From: Bacillus cereus G9842
GTDB taxonomy: Bacteria; Bacillota; Bacilli; Bacillales; Bacillaceae_G
Direction: 5' to 3'
NCBI RefSeq assembly: GCF_000021305.1
Contig: NC_011772.1
Location: forward strand, 782,001 to 846,000
DNA: 64,000 bases
In this document: piece after piece, positions 1 through 7,254 of the stretch
Layout of the letters: every line of letters starts with the position of its first letter
How positions within the stretch are numbered: the first letter of the stretch is position 1
Made by a program: the position numbers and the translations under genes
The notes under the pieces: model-generated
Seen by the model: the letters and a program-made list of their open reading frames with translations, nothing else
Databases searched by the model: none
Told to the model about the DNA's origin: nothing

Positions 1-294
1 CTGCAAGAATTACATGTAAGACGCGGCGACATAACAGAGTATATGATACGTTCTACAGAAGTGCGTAAAAAATATAAAGACTATGACTTCCCAGTGCGCG
101 AAAGTGTGCTACAGGAAAGAGGGCAAGTTGTAATTGGTAATAACTCATTCGGAAAGTATAAAGGTGAACTGCAAATCATTTTAAAAGAAATGCCGATAGA
201 TGAACGGAAAAATATCGTCGGTACAATTGCGGAAGAGGAGTTATTCTTACTAAATTATGTAGGAGCTTGGACGCAGTTTACTTGTGTGGAATAG
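1..294 (+). CDS. C-terminal part of a MupG-like (DUF871) protein, 5' truncated
   Basis: The reading frame is open from base 1 and stops at 292-294, so only about the last 97 residues are present. The tail closely resembles the end of the complete MupG-like protein at 25465-26538: both contain a G-[KR]-Y-x-GE-[LM]-Q block, then LP/MP-[IV]-DE-[RK], then NVVG/NIVG and an acidic EE segment before the terminal Y-[IV]-GA motif. That family (DUF871) includes 6-phospho-N-acetylmuramidase. This is therefore a paralogue, probably another phosphosugar glycosidase of a PTS-linked operon lying to the left. Substrate cannot be judged because the catalytic N-terminal barrel is outside the window. A strong terminator follows immediately. 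Confidence 0.8.
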   Translation: MQELHVRRGDITEYMIRSTEVRKKYKDYDFPVRESVLQERGQVVIGNNSFGKYKGELQIILKEMPIDERKNIVGTIAEEELFLLNYVGAWTQFTCVE

Positions 295-305
295 AGAAGA
301 TAGGG

Positions 306-333
306 GGCGGTCCAAATTTTGGACCGCCTTTTT
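306..333 (+). terminator. Rho-independent terminator
   Basis: An 8-bp GGCGGTCC/GGACCGCC stem with a short A/T loop is followed by five T residues, 12 bases after the stop of the truncated gene. Confidence 0.9.
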
Positions 334-388
334 AATATTAAAGTACTTTTAACGTCGAAATTTGTCGGTAAATCGATATCTCTTGTCG

Positions 389-442
389 AATCGTTGATAT
401 ATTATAAGTTACGATAGATATATTCGAAAAATCGTTGATATA
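389..442. repeat. Pair of AT-rich direct repeats in intergenic DNA
   Basis: The 13-mer AATCGTTGATATA occurs at 390-402 and again at 430-442, 40 bp apart, with related TCGATATC and CGATAGATA words around it. It lies between two convergent terminators and has no obvious gene to serve; function unknown. Confidence 0.4.
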
Positions 443-482
443 GTTTCATTTACTATGTCATTTTTCAGTAGTTTAATAGAGT

Positions 483-523
483 AAAAAAAGAGCCAGCCTC
501 AACGATGAGACTGACTCTTTTTT
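483..523 (-). terminator. Bidirectional terminator after the EntC-like gene
   Basis: A 12-bp stem with two G-T pairs (AGAGCCAGCCTC against GAGACTGACTCT) is flanked by A-runs on the left and T-runs on the right. It can terminate the minus-strand EntC-like gene and any plus-strand readthrough. Confidence 0.85.
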
Positions 524-527
524 ATAA

Positions 528-1814
528 CTAGTTTAATACTTTAACTGTAACTGTTTTACGTCCCCAGCTACTTGATGTGCCTTTATCTGGCATTAAAACG
601 TCGATTTTATTACCTTTAATAGCCCCACCAGTATCACCAGCGATTGCTACTCCGTAACCTTCAACCCATACTTTTGAACCTAATGGAATGACACTTGGAT
701 CAACTGCAATTAGTTTCATGTTTGGATTAGCTGTTAAGTTATGACCCATAGCTGATTTTACTTGGTCGCCTGCTTTATAACCATTTTCAAGTGGATCTGC
801 TGTGTAAGCTGTTGCTACAACACGTAACTCACGAGAAGATGATGGTGTACTTGTTTCAGTTTCTTTTGCAGCAGGTTGTTGTGTAGCTGGTTTTTGAGCT
901 TTAGCCGCTTCACGAGCTTTAGCTGCTTCTTGAGCCTTAGCCGCTTCACGAGCTTCAGCTGCTTCTTGAGCCTTAGCTGCTTCACGAGCTTCAGCTGCTT
1001 CTTGAGCTTTAGCCGCTTCACGAGCTTTAGCTGCTTCTTGAGCCTTAGCCGCTGCTTGAGCTTCAGCATCTGCTTGAGCTTTAGCTGCTTCACGAGCTTT
1101 AGCCGCCTCTTGAGCTTTAGCTTCTGCTTGAGCTTCAGCATCTGCCTGAGCTTTAGCTGCTTCTTGAGCCTTAGCTGCTTCACGAGCTTTAGCCGCTTCT
1201 TGAGCCTTAACTTCTGCTTGAGCTTCAGCTGCTTCGCGAGCTTTAGTTGCTTCCGCGGCCTTAGCTTTTGCTTGAGTTTCAGCTACTTCTTGAGCTTTAA
1301 CTGCTTCACGAACTTTAGCTGTATCTTGAACTGTAGTTGTTTTTTCAACTTTAACTACTGGCTGAACTTTAATTGGAGCTTTACCTGTTAAGTAAGGAAC
1401 ATGAACATAAGCTGTTTTTCCGTTATATTCAAATTGAATCCAATCATTTTGTACTTGGTGTGTTGTTTCGATTATATCATCTTTTTTCAACTTACCAAGA
1501 ATCTCTGAATCTGTGTTTGCACCAGCACGTACGTTTAATACGTTTGCTGTTACGTAGTAAGTGTCTTTTGTATAGTCAGCACTTATGAAAGCTTCTTTAC
1601 CGCTATTCAATTGAACTTTTGACCAACCATTTTCTGTATGTAAAACATTTACTTTATATCCATCTAATAATTTTCCTACAACTTTTGATTCAGTAGTTGG
1701 GTTTTCTCGTACGTTTAGTACGTCAGTCGTTACGATTGTTTCTGCTTTAGCAGATGTTGTGAAAATCCCAAGACCAAAAACCGCTGCTGTTGCTATACCC
1801 ATAAATTTTTTCAT
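528..1814 (-). CDS. Secreted SH3 / 3D-domain cell-wall protein, EntC-like
   Basis: The predicted 428-residue exported protein resembles the EntA/EntB/EntC cell-wall proteins of the B. cereus group. The start at 1814 (MKKFMGIAT) follows GGAGG by 6 bases and gives a clean signal peptide ending in AKA-E; longer in-frame starts run through the ribosome binding site. Two bacterial SH3 repeats (each with a V-x-[AT]-x-VLNVR start) occupy roughly residues 25-145. A long A-K-A-[QR]-E-A repeat of about 130 residues follows, then a C-terminal 3D domain with its conserved Asp residues (ATAYTAD, AVDPSVIPLGS, GDTGGAIKG). 3D domains resemble the MltA/RlpA lytic-transglycosylase fold, so wall binding with possible muralytic activity is likely. 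The enterotoxin label of this family is historical. Confidence 0.9.
   Translation of the reverse strand: MKKFMGIATAAVFGLGIFTTSAKAETIVTTDVLNVRENPTTESKVVGKLLDGYKVNVLHTENGWSKVQLNSGKEAFISADYTKDTYYVTANVLNVRAGANTDSEILGKLKKDDIIETTHQVQNDWIQFEYNGKTAYVHVPYLTGKAPIKVQPVVKVEKTTTVQDTAKVREAVKAQEVAETQAKAKAAEATKAREAAEAQAEVKAQEAAKAREAAKAQEAAKAQADAEAQAEAKAQEAAKAREAAKAQADAEAQAAAKAQEAAKAREAAKAQEAAEAREAAKAQEAAEAREAAKAQEAAKAREAAKAQKPATQQPAAKETETSTPSSSRELRVVATAYTADPLENGYKAGDQVKSAMGHNLTANPNMKLIAVDPSVIPLGSKVWVEGYGVAIAGDTGGAIKGNKIDVLMPDKGTSSSWGRKTVTVKVLN
895..1290 (-). repeat. Alanine-rich coding repeat tract in the EntC-like gene
   Basis: Imperfect 15-18 base units encode A-K-A-Q-E-A, A-K-A-R-E-A and A-E-A-Q-A units in tandem, separating the SH3 pair from the 3D domain. 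The units are near-identical at DNA level, so copy number should vary between strains. The low-complexity tract also keeps other frames open, producing spurious ORFs. Confidence 0.85.
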
Positions 1815-1848
1815 AATAGCCTCCATTGCATTTGTTTTCGTTGACCTC

Positions 1849-1857
1849 ATTATAGCA
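1849..1857 (-). promoter_or_regulatory. Extended -10 promoter of the EntC-like gene
   Basis: On the minus strand the sequence TGCTATAAT is a perfect extended -10 element about 35 bases upstream of the start codon. No good -35 is visible, as is usual for extended -10 promoters. Confidence 0.6.
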
Positions 1858-1877
1858 ACCATTATTTTCTTATTTGC

Positions 1878-2360
1878 GAAAAACATATAATTACAAAGCT
1901 TTCGTAACGGAGCATTAATATTCTGTAACAATTCCATAAATATCCTGATGGCGCTTCCTTGTTGTTTTTTGGCGTATCAGGGCATATAAAACACAAAATG
2001 AGTAGCATTTCAATTACTGTAACATTAATAATATTACAGTAATGTTTCTCTTGAATGTCTGTAGTGTTACAAGAATGATGTATTTTACTGTTTGAATGAA
2101 AAATTAGTTATGAAATGATAATGTTTTTAGGTGTGAAAACATATAAACGAGGTGAAATTTAATAAAATATCGATATAATTGTTACAAAATCAGTCGATGT
2201 ATGGAAAAAATTACGCCTTGATTTTCGTCTGTTACATAGTATTTTTTCAATAATAGGATTAGATAATAGCCTTAGTACCTATAAATAATGAAGAGTAATA
2301 GAATGATAGTTGTAACGTGAAACATATATAATAGAAGAAACTCGATTTAATAGGTAAATA
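1878..2360. other. Gene-free stretch between two minus-strand units
   Basis: About 480 AT-rich bases upstream of the EntC-like promoter. The only strong structure I see is the inverted repeat at 2013-2043. No plausible ORF with a ribosome binding site was found. Confidence 0.5.
2013..2043. repeat. Perfect 10-bp inverted repeat, possible operator
   Basis: ATTACTGTAA at 2013-2022 is mirrored by TTACAGTAAT at 2034-2043 around an 11-base A/T spacer. There is no T-run, so an operator is more likely than a terminator. It lies roughly 160 bases upstream of the EntC-like -10. Confidence 0.5.
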
Positions 2361-2393
2361 AAAAACGCAGGAGTGTAAACTCCTACGTTTTTG
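2361..2393 (-). terminator. Terminator of the ABC efflux operon
   Basis: Stem CGCAGGAGT/ACTCCTACG with a GTAA loop and A/T tails on both sides, directly after the permease stop codon on the minus strand. Confidence 0.85.
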
Positions 2394-2394
2394 T

Positions 2395-3570
2395 TTATTC
2401 ATATCGTAAACATTCAATTGGATCCAGTTTGGCAGCTTTGTTAGCTGGTAGTAAACCGAATATAATACCGATTAGCATTGAAATACCTACGGCAAGAAGT
2501 CCAAGTTCTTTTGAGACAACGAGTGGCCATCCAGCAAAGATTGAGACGATCCAAGCGAAGAAAATACCAAGCATGAATCCGATGAAACCACCAAGTCCTG
2601 TTAAAATACAAGATTCGATTAAGAATTGTGTTAATACTTTACCACGTGTTGCACCAAGTGCTTTACGAATACCAATCTCACGTGTACGTTCTGTTACAGA
2701 TACGAGCATGATGTTCATTACACCGATACCACCAACAAGTAAGGAGATAGCAGCAATACCACCGAATACCATTTTCATCATACCGATTGATTCGTCTAGT
2801 TGTTTCGTAAATTCACCTAAATCTTGTGCTTCGAATTTGTGCTCAAATTTAGGAGCTTTCAGTTCGTTTAAGACAGAAACGGCTTGTTTTTCTACACTTT
2901 TACGTTCTGTCGGAGAGGTCATTGTTAATCTTACGGAGTCATACTCATTTACTCCTGAAATTACAGGTGCATTTTCAAGTGATGTATAACCTTCAGGCAT
3001 AGGCATTCCAAAGTCGTTTTTCGTTTCGTATACACCGACTATTTTATAAGGCTTTCCTTTTATATCTGTGTATTGGTTTGATTCCCAACCACTAAATAAT
3101 TTGTTGAAAGCTTCTTCATTTAATATAACAGCAGGGATTGCTTGGTTTAGTTCACTGTCATTTAATTCACGACCGTGAACTAATTTTATTTTCGAATCTT
3201 TCATAAAGGCGCCTGTTCCACCTTTTAAATCAAGATTTACATCTTTTGAACCAGCAGATGCTTTTACTTTCATACTTACGTCTGGATATACATCTTTAAC
3301 GCCTGGTACAGTTTGCAGACGGTTTAGCATATCAGGTGTGATTTTGGCACTATCTGTTCCGTAATCAGGATTGTTGTAGTAAATCGTTACTTCGTTATCT
3401 TTTCCTTGGCCTAATTCTTTTTTAAACTTTGCGTTTGTACCATCACCCATTGAAATGATAGTAATAATGGCACTAATACCGATAATAATACCTAGCATCG
3501 TTAAGATGGAACGCATTTTATGAGCAAAGATAGAGGAAAGGGCCATGCGTATATTTTCACTCGTATTCAA
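2395..3570 (-). CDS. ABC transporter permease, MacB/FtsX type (YknZ-like)
   Basis: Third gene of a membrane-fusion/ATPase/permease operon. The 391-residue product has the MacB layout: one transmembrane helix near residues 20-45 (MRSILTMLGIIIGISAI), a large extracytoplasmic domain of about 220 residues, then three C-terminal helices. The conserved TRE[IV]GIRKA[LI]GA coupling motif is present near residue 300. I chose the TTG at 3570 because GGAGAGG lies 6 bases upstream and the start falls two bases after the ATPase stop; an upstream TTG at 3585 has no ribosome binding site. It should work with the two preceding genes in export of peptides, antibiotics or toxins, as YknXYZ does in B. subtilis. 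The real substrate is not visible. Confidence 0.88.
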   Translation of the reverse strand: MNTSENIRMALSSIFAHKMRSILTMLGIIIGISAIITIISMGDGTNAKFKKELGQGKDNEVTIYYNNPDYGTDSAKITPDMLNRLQTVPGVKDVYPDVSMKVKASAGSKDVNLDLKGGTGAFMKDSKIKLVHGRELNDSELNQAIPAVILNEEAFNKLFSGWESNQYTDIKGKPYKIVGVYETKNDFGMPMPEGYTSLENAPVISGVNEYDSVRLTMTSPTERKSVEKQAVSVLNELKAPKFEHKFEAQDLGEFTKQLDESIGMMKMVFGGIAAISLLVGGIGVMNIMLVSVTERTREIGIRKALGATRGKVLTQFLIESCILTGLGGFIGFMLGIFFAWIVSIFAGWPLVVSKELGLLAVGISMLIGIIFGLLPANKAAKLDPIECLRYE

Positions 3571-3572
3571 AA

Positions 3573-4247
3573 TTAACCTCTCCAATCTTGGACGACATTT
3601 CCGTCACGAATTACAATTTGACGTGCTGCAGCTTCCCCGATTTCACGGTCATGGGTAATCATAATGATTGTTGAGCCTTGTTTATTTAATTCGTAAAAGA
3701 GGTCCATAATTTGTGTACTTGTTTTCGTATCAAGTGCTCCCGTCGGTTCATCGGCTAAAATGAATTTTGGGTTATTTACGATTGCGCGGGCAACGGCGAC
3801 ACGTTGCTTTTGACCACCGGATAATTCGTTTGGTAAGTGAGTAGCGCGATCAGCTAAACCGACTTTTGTTAAAGCGGCTAATGAGCGTTCGCGTCTTTCT
3901 TTTTTATCAACTCCAGCGTAAATAAGAGGTAGCTCTACATTTTGAAGTGCTGTAAGTCTCGGTAATAACATGAAGTTTTGGAATACGAATCCGATTTCTT
4001 TATTACGAACATGTGCAAGTTCTGTTTCAGACATGTTTGAAATGTTTTGTCCAGCTAGTTCGTACGTACCCGTCGTCGGTTTATCTAAGCAACCAATAAT
4101 GTTCATTAATGTTGATTTACCAGAACCAGAAGGTCCCATAATAGAAGTGAATTCTCCTTGATTCAGTGTTACGTCAATTCCATGTAATATTTGAACGGAT
4201 TCTGCACCATTTTGGAAGGATTTCGTGATGCCTTTTAAGTTAATCAC
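3573..4247 (-). CDS. ABC transporter ATP-binding protein, MacB/LolD type (YknY-like)
   Basis: A 224-residue nucleotide-binding subunit with all expected motifs: Walker A GPSGSGKST (about residue 39), Q-loop FVFQNFMLLPRL, signature LSGGQKQRVAVARA, Walker B FILADEPTGALD, and the switch histidine in ITHD. It overlaps the upstream fusion-protein gene by four bases (ATGA) and is followed two bases later by the permease, indicating translational coupling. Length and motifs match the LolD/MacB branch that partners four-helix FtsX-like permeases. Confidence 0.93.
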   Translation of the reverse strand: MINLKGITKSFQNGAESVQILHGIDVTLNQGEFTSIMGPSGSGKSTLMNIIGCLDKPTTGTYELAGQNISNMSETELAHVRNKEIGFVFQNFMLLPRLTALQNVELPLIYAGVDKKERRERSLAALTKVGLADRATHLPNELSGGQKQRVAVARAIVNNPKFILADEPTGALDTKTSTQIMDLFYELNKQGSTIIMITHDREIGEAAARQIVIRDGNVVQDWRG

Positions 4248-5350
4248 TGGGCGACAACCTCCATACCATCTTTTAAGTCTTTTTCAGGTTTAGAGATAAC
4301 TTCCTCTCCTTTTTTCACTCCAGAAACTTTTGATTCGCTATCAGTCTCGAATTCAACAGTAACTGCTTGTTCTTTCGCTTTACCGTCTTTTACAACGAAG
4401 ACAACATTTTTGTCACCTTTTTTCACGATACTGCTTTTCGGAACAATTGTACCAGTTGCTTCGCCAGATTTACTTGTTACGTATACGTGGAAGCCGTTTT
4501 GTAGTTCGTCACTATTATCTAATGTGACAGTGAATTGATAGTTAGAAACAGTTTTATTTTCATCCATGCTCTTTAATGGTGTAGAACCGATTTCTGTTAC
4601 TTTTCCTGTCCAAGTCTTACCAGCGACAGTTTTTGAGGAAACAGTTACTTCTTGCCCAACTTTCATACTAGCAAGCTCATATTCAGAAAGTTGACCTTTT
4701 ACCTTGAATTGACCAGCGTGACGAAGAGTAATTCCGCTCATACCTGTTTTTTCGTCAGCAGTTTTCACGATATCATCAATTACGCCATCAGCAGGACTTG
4801 TTACAGAAAGTGTGTTTACTTTTTCTTTTGCTGCTTTAATCATTTCATCAGCTTTTTCAACTTCAAACTTTTTCATTTCAAGTTGTGATTCTAATTGCCC
4901 AACTTCAACTTCTGATGCTTTTAATGCTTCAGAAGGAAGGCCTGCATTTTTATCTTTTTGTAATTTTTGTTTCGCTGCATCAATTTGTTTTTGAAACAAC
5001 GTTACTTCTTTTTGTGCGATTTTCTTTTGCATTTCTGCTTCTGTTACACCTTGTTTAGCAGTAGGGTCATTGTATTTAAACAGAAGCTGACCTTTTTTCA
5101 CTTCATCGCCTTTTTTTACAGCTAATTCATATGTTCCTTTTGTTGGATCGAATGAAATAGTTTCAATTCCGTTTGGAATAACTTCGCCACCAAATTTTTG
5201 CGCGTTTTGGATTTGTTTTTCAGTTACTTTATATCCGCTATATGCCATTGCTACTTCTGAACCGCCACCACCAGCAAATGCAAAGTATGATCCAGCTGCA
5301 ATTCCAATTGCTACTACACTAGTAATTAACACTTTATTTTTCTTTTTCAT
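4244..5350 (-). CDS. HlyD-type membrane fusion protein (YknX-like)
   Basis: First gene of the efflux operon, 368 residues. A single N-terminal transmembrane segment (residues 6-27) anchors it. It is followed by a lipoyl/barrel-sandwich half near residue 75-95 (KGDEVKKGQLLFKY), a coiled-coil hairpin of about 90 residues rich in Lys/Glu/Gln, the second lipoyl half (SPADGVIDDIV), and beta-barrel domains. In Gram-positive bacteria such proteins work with MacB-type permeases, as YknX does. The start ATG at 5350 is preceded by AAGGTG. The promoter lies immediately upstream with clustered TGTAA repeats just above its -35, suggesting activation by a response regulator. Confidence 0.88.
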   Translation of the reverse strand: MKKKNKVLITSVVAIGIAAGSYFAFAGGGGSEVAMAYSGYKVTEKQIQNAQKFGGEVIPNGIETISFDPTKGTYELAVKKGDEVKKGQLLFKYNDPTAKQGVTEAEMQKKIAQKEVTLFQKQIDAAKQKLQKDKNAGLPSEALKASEVEVGQLESQLEMKKFEVEKADEMIKAAKEKVNTLSVTSPADGVIDDIVKTADEKTGMSGITLRHAGQFKVKGQLSEYELASMKVGQEVTVSSKTVAGKTWTGKVTEIGSTPLKSMDENKTVSNYQFTVTLDNSDELQNGFHVYVTSKSGEATGTIVPKSSIVKKGDKNVVFVVKDGKAKEQAVTVEFETDSESKVSGVKKGEEVISKPEKDLKDGMEVVAQ

Positions 5351-5389
5351 CTATTTATCACCTTTTCGTTCGTTTTAGTATCTACATTA

Positions 5390-5417
5390 AGTATAGAAGA
5401 GGTGAAGAATCTGACAA
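5390..5417 (-). promoter_or_regulatory. SigA promoter of the YknXYZ-like operon
   Basis: On the minus strand TTGTCA (5412-5417), a 16-base spacer and TATACT (5390-5395) form a good SigA promoter about 40 bases from the first start codon. Confidence 0.7.
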
Positions 5418-5429
5418 ATCGTTTTAGCT

Positions 5430-5477
5430 TACAATAACCTTACAGTTTTGTAAGGTATGAATATGTAAATGTAAGGT
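5430..5477. promoter_or_regulatory. Cluster of TTACA/TGTAA half-sites upstream of the efflux promoter
   Basis: TTACA occurs at 5430 and 5441, and TGTAA at 5449, 5464 and 5470. ACCTTACA/TGTAAGGT form a perfect 8-bp inverted repeat at 5437-5456, and TGTAAGGT recurs 21 bp later at 5470-5477, on the same helix face. The cluster starts 12 bases upstream of the -35, a typical activator position for OmpR-family response regulators. Confidence 0.6.
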
Positions 5478-5525
5478 AGAGGTTGTCCTAGTATAAGCAA
5501 ATGAATTGACTCGTTGTTTCTTTCT

Positions 5526-5540
5526 TACAATAATATTGTA
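5526..5540. promoter_or_regulatory. 15-bp palindrome before the YwaF-like gene
   Basis: TACAATAATATTGTA is a perfect palindrome ending 21 bases before the start codon. It shares the TACA/TGTA words of the neighbouring cluster and could be an operator of the plus-strand gene. Confidence 0.45.
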
Positions 5541-5561
5541 TGAAGGAGAGGAGGAAGGAAG

Positions 5562-6296
5562 ATGGAAGCTTATTTTAGTGCGCATCCATTAAAATCGTTT
5601 ATTCCATACTCAAGACAACACGTCCTTATATTATTTATTATGTTGGTGGGGATATTTTTTCTGTATCAATACCAAGATTTATTGCGTCAAAGTGAGTGGA
5701 ATATAACGGTTCGATATGCGATTGCATTTTTATTTATAGGTAGTGAAATTGGGCTCTATATGTGGGAGTGGAAAGCGGGGATTTTTGAGCTAGCTACTTC
5801 ATTACCGTTTGAGTTATGTACGATTAGTTTATTATTAGCGTCGATTATGATTGTAACGAAAAGTTATCGCATATATGAGATTGTATTTTTTACAGGAATT
5901 ATTGGTGCATCACAAGCCATTTTAACGCCGAACTTGCAGTATACTTTTCCACATTTTCGTTTCATTGAATATTTCATCGCACATGTATTGCTCATTTGGG
6001 CACCGCTCTTTATGACTTGGGTAGAAGGGTATCGTCCTACATTACAATCTATTAAACGTACGATGATATTTTTAAACATATTGATTCCGATTGTTTCGTT
6101 TGTAAATTACAAAACAGGCGGTAATTATATGTTTTTAGCTCATAAGCCAGAAACTGCTTCATTACTCAATATGTTAGGGCCGCATCCTTACTATATTATT
6201 TCATTAGAAATAGCTGCGCTTATTGGATGTTACACTTTGTATATGCCGTTTGCGAAAAGAGAGAGGCATGCGCATAAAGAATCACTAGGATCATAG
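5562..6296 (+). CDS. YwaF / TIGR02206 family integral membrane protein
   Basis: 244 residues with about six or seven hydrophobic helices and a conserved EL[AC]TSLPFELC-type segment near residue 80, which is characteristic of the TIGR02206 family represented by B. subtilis YwaF. The family is widespread in Firmicutes but has no established function. GGAGAGGAGGAAG precedes the ATG. It is monocistronic: a palindrome and divergent operon lie upstream and a terminator overlaps its stop codon. The nearby regulatory cluster may serve both directions. Confidence 0.75.
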   Translation: MEAYFSAHPLKSFIPYSRQHVLILFIMLVGIFFLYQYQDLLRQSEWNITVRYAIAFLFIGSEIGLYMWEWKAGIFELATSLPFELCTISLLLASIMIVTKSYRIYEIVFFTGIIGASQAILTPNLQYTFPHFRFIEYFIAHVLLIWAPLFMTWVEGYRPTLQSIKRTMIFLNILIPIVSFVNYKTGGNYMFLAHKPETASLLNMLGPHPYYIISLEIAALIGCYTLYMPFAKRERHAHKESLGS

Positions 6297-6310
6297 CCTA
6301 GTGATTTTTT
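6280..6310 (+). terminator. Terminator overlapping the YwaF-like stop codon
   Basis: AATCACTAGG/CCTAGTGATT stem whose loop contains the TAG stop codon, followed by six T residues. Confidence 0.88.
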
Positions 6311-6386
6311 ATCTTTAAAATATTTACAATTCTGAAAATTAAGAATAAAATTAGGGGGTAAATTATATATAGAGAGAAGGGAAAAC

Positions 6387-7253
6387 GTGGTCAAAAAAGT
6401 TTTTCTAAATGGAATGGAAGTGACGATTCAATTTCTTATTTCGATTTTGGGGATTATTATTTTAGGGGCTTTGCCGAAATTATTTTATGGATTTAAGGTG
6501 GATGTATCAAAGTACATACAGACTTTAAAAGAAGTGTTTGTGAACTTAATGGATATTTCCAATTTGCAATATGTGAGAGGTAAATTTTTATTTCCACAGT
6601 TGTTCGTCCATTATAAAGAAACGATTATTATTTTTTTGGCTGCTTTTTTCATTTCATTATTTGTAGCATTTTGCATTGTTTATGTAATTATGAGTAGTTC
6701 ACCGCGTATACAACATCGAATTAAATCATTTCTTATCTTCCTAGAATCCATTCCAGATATTCTTCTTATTTTAGTATCACAAATCTTAGTTGTATGGTTT
6801 TTTAAACAAACAGGTTTTTTACCTTTTCAAATTGCGTCAATTGGAGGCGAGTCGATTAGAGGGTTGCCAATATTGTGTTTGAGCATCCCGACTACGATTA
6901 TGTTTGTAAAAATGGTAGTGATTCGTTTTGAAAATGAACTAGAAAAAGATTATGTACTATTTGCTAAGGCGAAAGGGCTGGGGCGTTTTCATATTTTAAA
7001 TCGTCATATTTTACGAAATGTGTTGCTTAGTACATTATTCTTTGCGAAAACGAATATCTTTTTTATGTTATCTAATTTATATATTATAGAATGGATTTTT
7101 AATACGGGTGGTATTTTTATGTTTTTGAAATCGTATGAGGGTATTAGAGTTGAGGTTTTCATCGTTAGTATGCTGCTTATATATATCCCGATATTTATTT
7201 TATTCAAGCTGTTTCATTATTTCATTCCAACTGCGATGAAGGAGAGATTATAA
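6387..7253 (+). CDS. Peptide-type ABC transporter permease (OppB/DppB family), orphan
   Basis: 288-residue permease with six predicted helices and the cytoplasmic EAA-like loop typical of binding-protein-dependent importers (DYVLFAKAKGLGRFHILNRHILRN, about residues 190-213). It begins with GTG after GAGAAGG. Residues 1-95 contain the OppB-type amino-terminal helix plus an extracytoplasmic segment, shorter and more divergent than canonical OppB. It is followed one base later by an OppC-like gene, and the two should form a heterodimeric channel. No substrate-binding protein or ATPase is adjacent, so the pair must borrow them from elsewhere or serve a specialised role. Confidence 0.78.
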   Translation: MVKKVFLNGMEVTIQFLISILGIIILGALPKLFYGFKVDVSKYIQTLKEVFVNLMDISNLQYVRGKFLFPQLFVHYKETIIIFLAAFFISLFVAFCIVYVIMSSSPRIQHRIKSFLIFLESIPDILLILVSQILVVWFFKQTGFLPFQIASIGGESIRGLPILCLSIPTTIMFVKMVVIRFENELEKDYVLFAKAKGLGRFHILNRHILRNVLLSTLFFAKTNIFFMLSNLYIIEWIFNTGGIFMFLKSYEGIRVEVFIVSMLLIYIPIFILFKLFHYFIPTAMKERL

Positions 7254-7254
7254 T

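Noticed and set aside
815..1391. Long open frames on both strands across the EntC-like repeat
   Set aside because: They are by-products of the repetitive Ala-rich coding tract, have no ribosome binding sites and encode low-complexity Leu/Lys or Ser/Phe/Cys strings.
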